From Patescibacteria group bacterium (GTDB taxonomy: Bacteria > Patescibacteriota > WWE3 > UBA101185 > UBA10185): a stretch of 30,919 nucleotides of DNA. Below the pieces are notes generated by a model, which saw nothing but the letters and a program-made list of their open reading frames with translations, had not been told where the DNA came from and searched no databases. Position 1 is the stretch's first letter. The number at the start of each line of letters is the position of its first letter. The position numbers and the translations under genes are program-made. Below are positions 29,340 to 30,919 of this stretch, one piece after another. The DNA lies in NCBI GenBank assembly GCA_022710505.1, contig JAKLGS010000001.1, positions 1 to 30,919 of the forward strand, read 5' to 3'.

Positions 29340-30386
29340 ATGATTCCTGAAAGTATAAACCAAGGATTTGGAAATATCAGTACTATTTTAATATTCGCTG
29401 TTATAGGTTTTATTTGCTGGGTTTTTATACTTTGGGGTGAGTCAAAAAAAGATGGTTTTAACACCCAGAGGTTTTTCGATTTGTCTTTTATCTCCCTAAT
29501 AATTTCCGGTTTATTAACATATATTATATTCAGAGTAGTTTCATGGACAAAAATTTATCATCCCTACCACATCATTTTGAGTGTAGATGAAGAACTGTTA
29601 TACAGTATGTCCGTCTTCATTATTTCGCTGTTTCCGATTTATTATTACAGAAAAAAATATAATTGGTCTGTTTTTAGAATCCTAGACATTTATTCTTTGG
29701 GATTTTCAATACTTCTACTCATTGTGAGTATCGGTAGGTACTTAATATCGGGGCAACGAGAGTATGCAATTTTGTTTTTTATTCTCTCTGTCTTATATTT
29801 GCTACTTATAAGAAGAAGGGGATACAGATTTGTTTCAGGTATGGTATTTTCTGTCTTTTGTTTGTTTATAAGTGTTTCCCTTATCACCTTTTTAAGAAAG
29901 GGTGGCTCTTTACTATTCGCCTCAATTCTGTTTACAATAGGAGTTGTAAATTTGTATTTTAGAGGTAAACAAAATATGTCAAAAAATATATTGCCGGAAC
30001 ATTTCTTAGAAAAACTAAAAAATAAATTAATAAATAAAGATAAAAGACTCTCACAACAGCAGAAGTCTTTGATACAGAACGATCCCTATCTTCAACAGGG
30101 TAGAGCAACGGACAATGCAGAGACCTTGGATGACGTTCTTGAGGATACAAGTAAAAATGTTACAGACGCAGTGTTGCACAATGTGAAGAGTGTAAGAGTC
30201 CAGGTCAGAAAAGCTCTAGCAAGAATTAACATTGGTAAATATGGAAAATGTGAGGTTTGTGGAAAACCGATAGATAAAGCCAGGCTCGAGGTTTATCCCG
30301 AGGCTACAACTTGTATAGATTGTGCTACTGATCATTCCCAGATTGAAGAGGTTAAGGAAGATGAGATGTTAGAGAAAAATTTATAG
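29340..30386 (+). CDS. Lgt-like membrane domain fused to a DksA/TraR zinc finger
   Basis: 348 residues. Residues 1-215 hold about seven membrane helices with a layout like prolipoprotein diacylglyceryl transferase (Lgt), including SIGRYLISGQ where Lgt has its GRxGNFxNxE motif; the catalytic pattern is not conserved. Residues about 225-348 are cytosolic: a coiled-coil-like helix and a DksA-type zinc finger CEVCGKPIDKARLEVYP then TTCIDC (Cys-x2-Cys ... Cys-x2-Cys). The LspA-like gene overlaps its stop by one base (TAGTG), so the neighbours fit lipoprotein processing. Whether the membrane part still transfers lipid is doubtful. Confidence 0.6.
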   Translation: MIPESINQGFGNISTILIFAVIGFICWVFILWGESKKDGFNTQRFFDLSFISLIISGLLTYIIFRVVSWTKIYHPYHIILSVDEELLYSMSVFIISLFPIYYYRKKYNWSVFRILDIYSLGFSILLLIVSIGRYLISGQREYAILFFILSVLYLLLIRRRGYRFVSGMVFSVFCLFISVSLITFLRKGGSLLFASILFTIGVVNLYFRGKQNMSKNILPEHFLEKLKNKLINKDKRLSQQQKSLIQNDPYLQQGRATDNAETLDDVLEDTSKNVTDAVLHNVKSVRVQVRKALARINIGKYGKCEVCGKPIDKARLEVYPEATTCIDCATDHSQIEEVKEDEMLEKNL

Positions 30387-30700
30387 TGTTTGAAGCAACC
30401 TACAATTGTAATTATTTGTTATTTAATCAAATATCCTTAGGATTGTTCATTTTTTCTTCGTTAATATTGCTTTTATCTTTTATTGTATTTGTAAAAAGAA
30501 GCTTTAAAGAAAATATTTATGTCGATATTGGATGGTTGTTGATATCTATAGGCGGGCTAAGTAATATTTATGAATGGGCAAGATACGGTTGTGTTAGAGA
30601 TTATCTAAATTTTTTAAATTTGTTTAAGTTTAATGTAGCTGATTTCTTGATTTCGACAGGTATAATCTTAGTTGTTATTGGAATATGGAAAAAGAAATAA
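30386..30700 (+). CDS. Minimal LspA-like (signal peptidase II) membrane protein
   Basis: 104 residues with three membrane helices; normal LspA has about 160 residues and four. The C-terminal half matches LspA: IGGLSNIYEWARYGCVRDY then FKFNVADFLISTGIILVV. The catalytic aspartates correspond to Asp72 (VRD) and Asp86 (NVAD); the usual DR of the NxxDR motif reads EW instead. Signal peptidase II cuts the signal from lipidated lipoproteins. The next gene is an RluA-family enzyme, the common neighbour of lspA, which supports the call. GTG start overlapping the previous stop. Confidence 0.7.
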   Translation: MFEATYNCNYLLFNQISLGLFIFSSLILLLSFIVFVKRSFKENIYVDIGWLLISIGGLSNIYEWARYGCVRDYLNFLNLFKFNVADFLISTGIILVVIGIWKKK

Positions 30701-30919
30701 AAATAATATTTGAAGATAGAAATATTTTAATATTGGACAAGTGGTCCGGATTGGTTGTAAACAGGTCAAATACTTACAAAGAGACTACGTTGCAAGATAT
30801 TTTAGAAAAAACATACCCCGAGCTTTATTTGAATGTATCCGATCAAGAGTACTTGAGCAGATCGGGATTAGTACACAGACTAGACAAAGATACCTCAGGT
30901 ATTGTAGCAGTTGCCAAAA
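30685..30919 (+). CDS. RluA-family pseudouridine synthase, N-terminal part
   Basis: The ATG lies within the end of the LspA-like gene (16-base overlap). The 78 visible residues contain a typical RluA N-terminal strand (IKIIFEDRNILILDKWSGLVV) and the catalytic motif GLVHRLDKDTSGIVAVAK, with the active Asp in HRLDKDTSG. The gene continues past the window end. RluA enzymes make pseudouridine in rRNA or tRNA; which site cannot be told. Confidence 0.93.
   Translation, partial: MEKEIKIIFEDRNILILDKWSGLVVNRSNTYKETTLQDILEKTYPELYLNVSDQEYLSRSGLVHRLDKDTSGIVAVAK

Noticed and set aside
1..30919. Alternative genetic code (UGA as Gly), as in some CPR lineages
   Set aside because: Several genes end cleanly at TGA and no gene needs TGA read-through.

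Overview
The window is AT-rich DNA from a bacterium that uses the standard code: TGA ends several genes, and prfA (RF1) is present. The mix suggests a reduced-genome Patescibacteria (CPR)-type lineage. Supporting points are short or minimal versions of housekeeping proteins (a 104-residue LspA-like protein, a shortened RF1), a short arginine-rich zinc-ribbon protein, a glutamate-mutase-L-like/KOW gene pair, and many starts without a Shine-Dalgarno site. This placement is inference; no 16S gene is present.

Layout. (1) 1-8.0 kb, core: rpsR, the MutL-like/KOW pair and an S41 peptidase on +; then hisS > EamA transporter > rpmE > prfA as a minus-strand cluster, and a zinc-ribbon membrane protein. 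(2) 8.0-17.5 kb, accessory: small proteins, a zinc-ribbon protein, dCMP deaminase, an SPFH protein, a QueC-like PP-loop enzyme, two weakly similar unknown genes that share a terminator-like hairpin, a frameshifted C45 acyltransferase, a YgjP-like protease, and a small unknown gene with a near-consensus promoter and Shine-Dalgarno site. A 46-bp copy of the dCMP deaminase 3' end lies 1.7 kb from the gene. (3) 17,525-24,982: a 7.46-kb integrated element bounded by a 22-bp direct repeat. The right copy lies in an intact tRNA-His gene; the left copy is the displaced tRNA 3' end. (4) 25.0-30.9 kb, core: tRNA-His, an MBL-fold hydrolase, dnaB, tRNA-Leu, class II fructose-bisphosphatase (glpX), efp, a membrane/DksA-zinc-finger fusion, LspA-like and the start of an RluA pseudouridine synthase.

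The element is the most interesting part. It encodes a small-terminase-like DNA-binding protein, a replication module (small ORF, winged-helix initiator-like protein, RecA/DnaB-fold ATPase), an AT-rich region with tandem repeats, secreted or membrane cysteine-rich proteins, an unknown protein, a 51-residue ORF and a large serine recombinase. There are no capsid, portal, large-terminase or conjugation genes. A self-replicating phage satellite or an integrative mobilizable/plasmid-like element are the two main readings. Its attachment site lies inside the 3' end of the recombinase gene, so integration replaces the recombinase C-terminal tail. The recombinase mRNA is predicted to start with a long stem that competes with a second stem covering the region just before the start codon.

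A separate oddity is a GC-rich, highly structured stretch of about 90 bp just after tRNA-Leu that ends in an exact copy of the tRNA 3' end.
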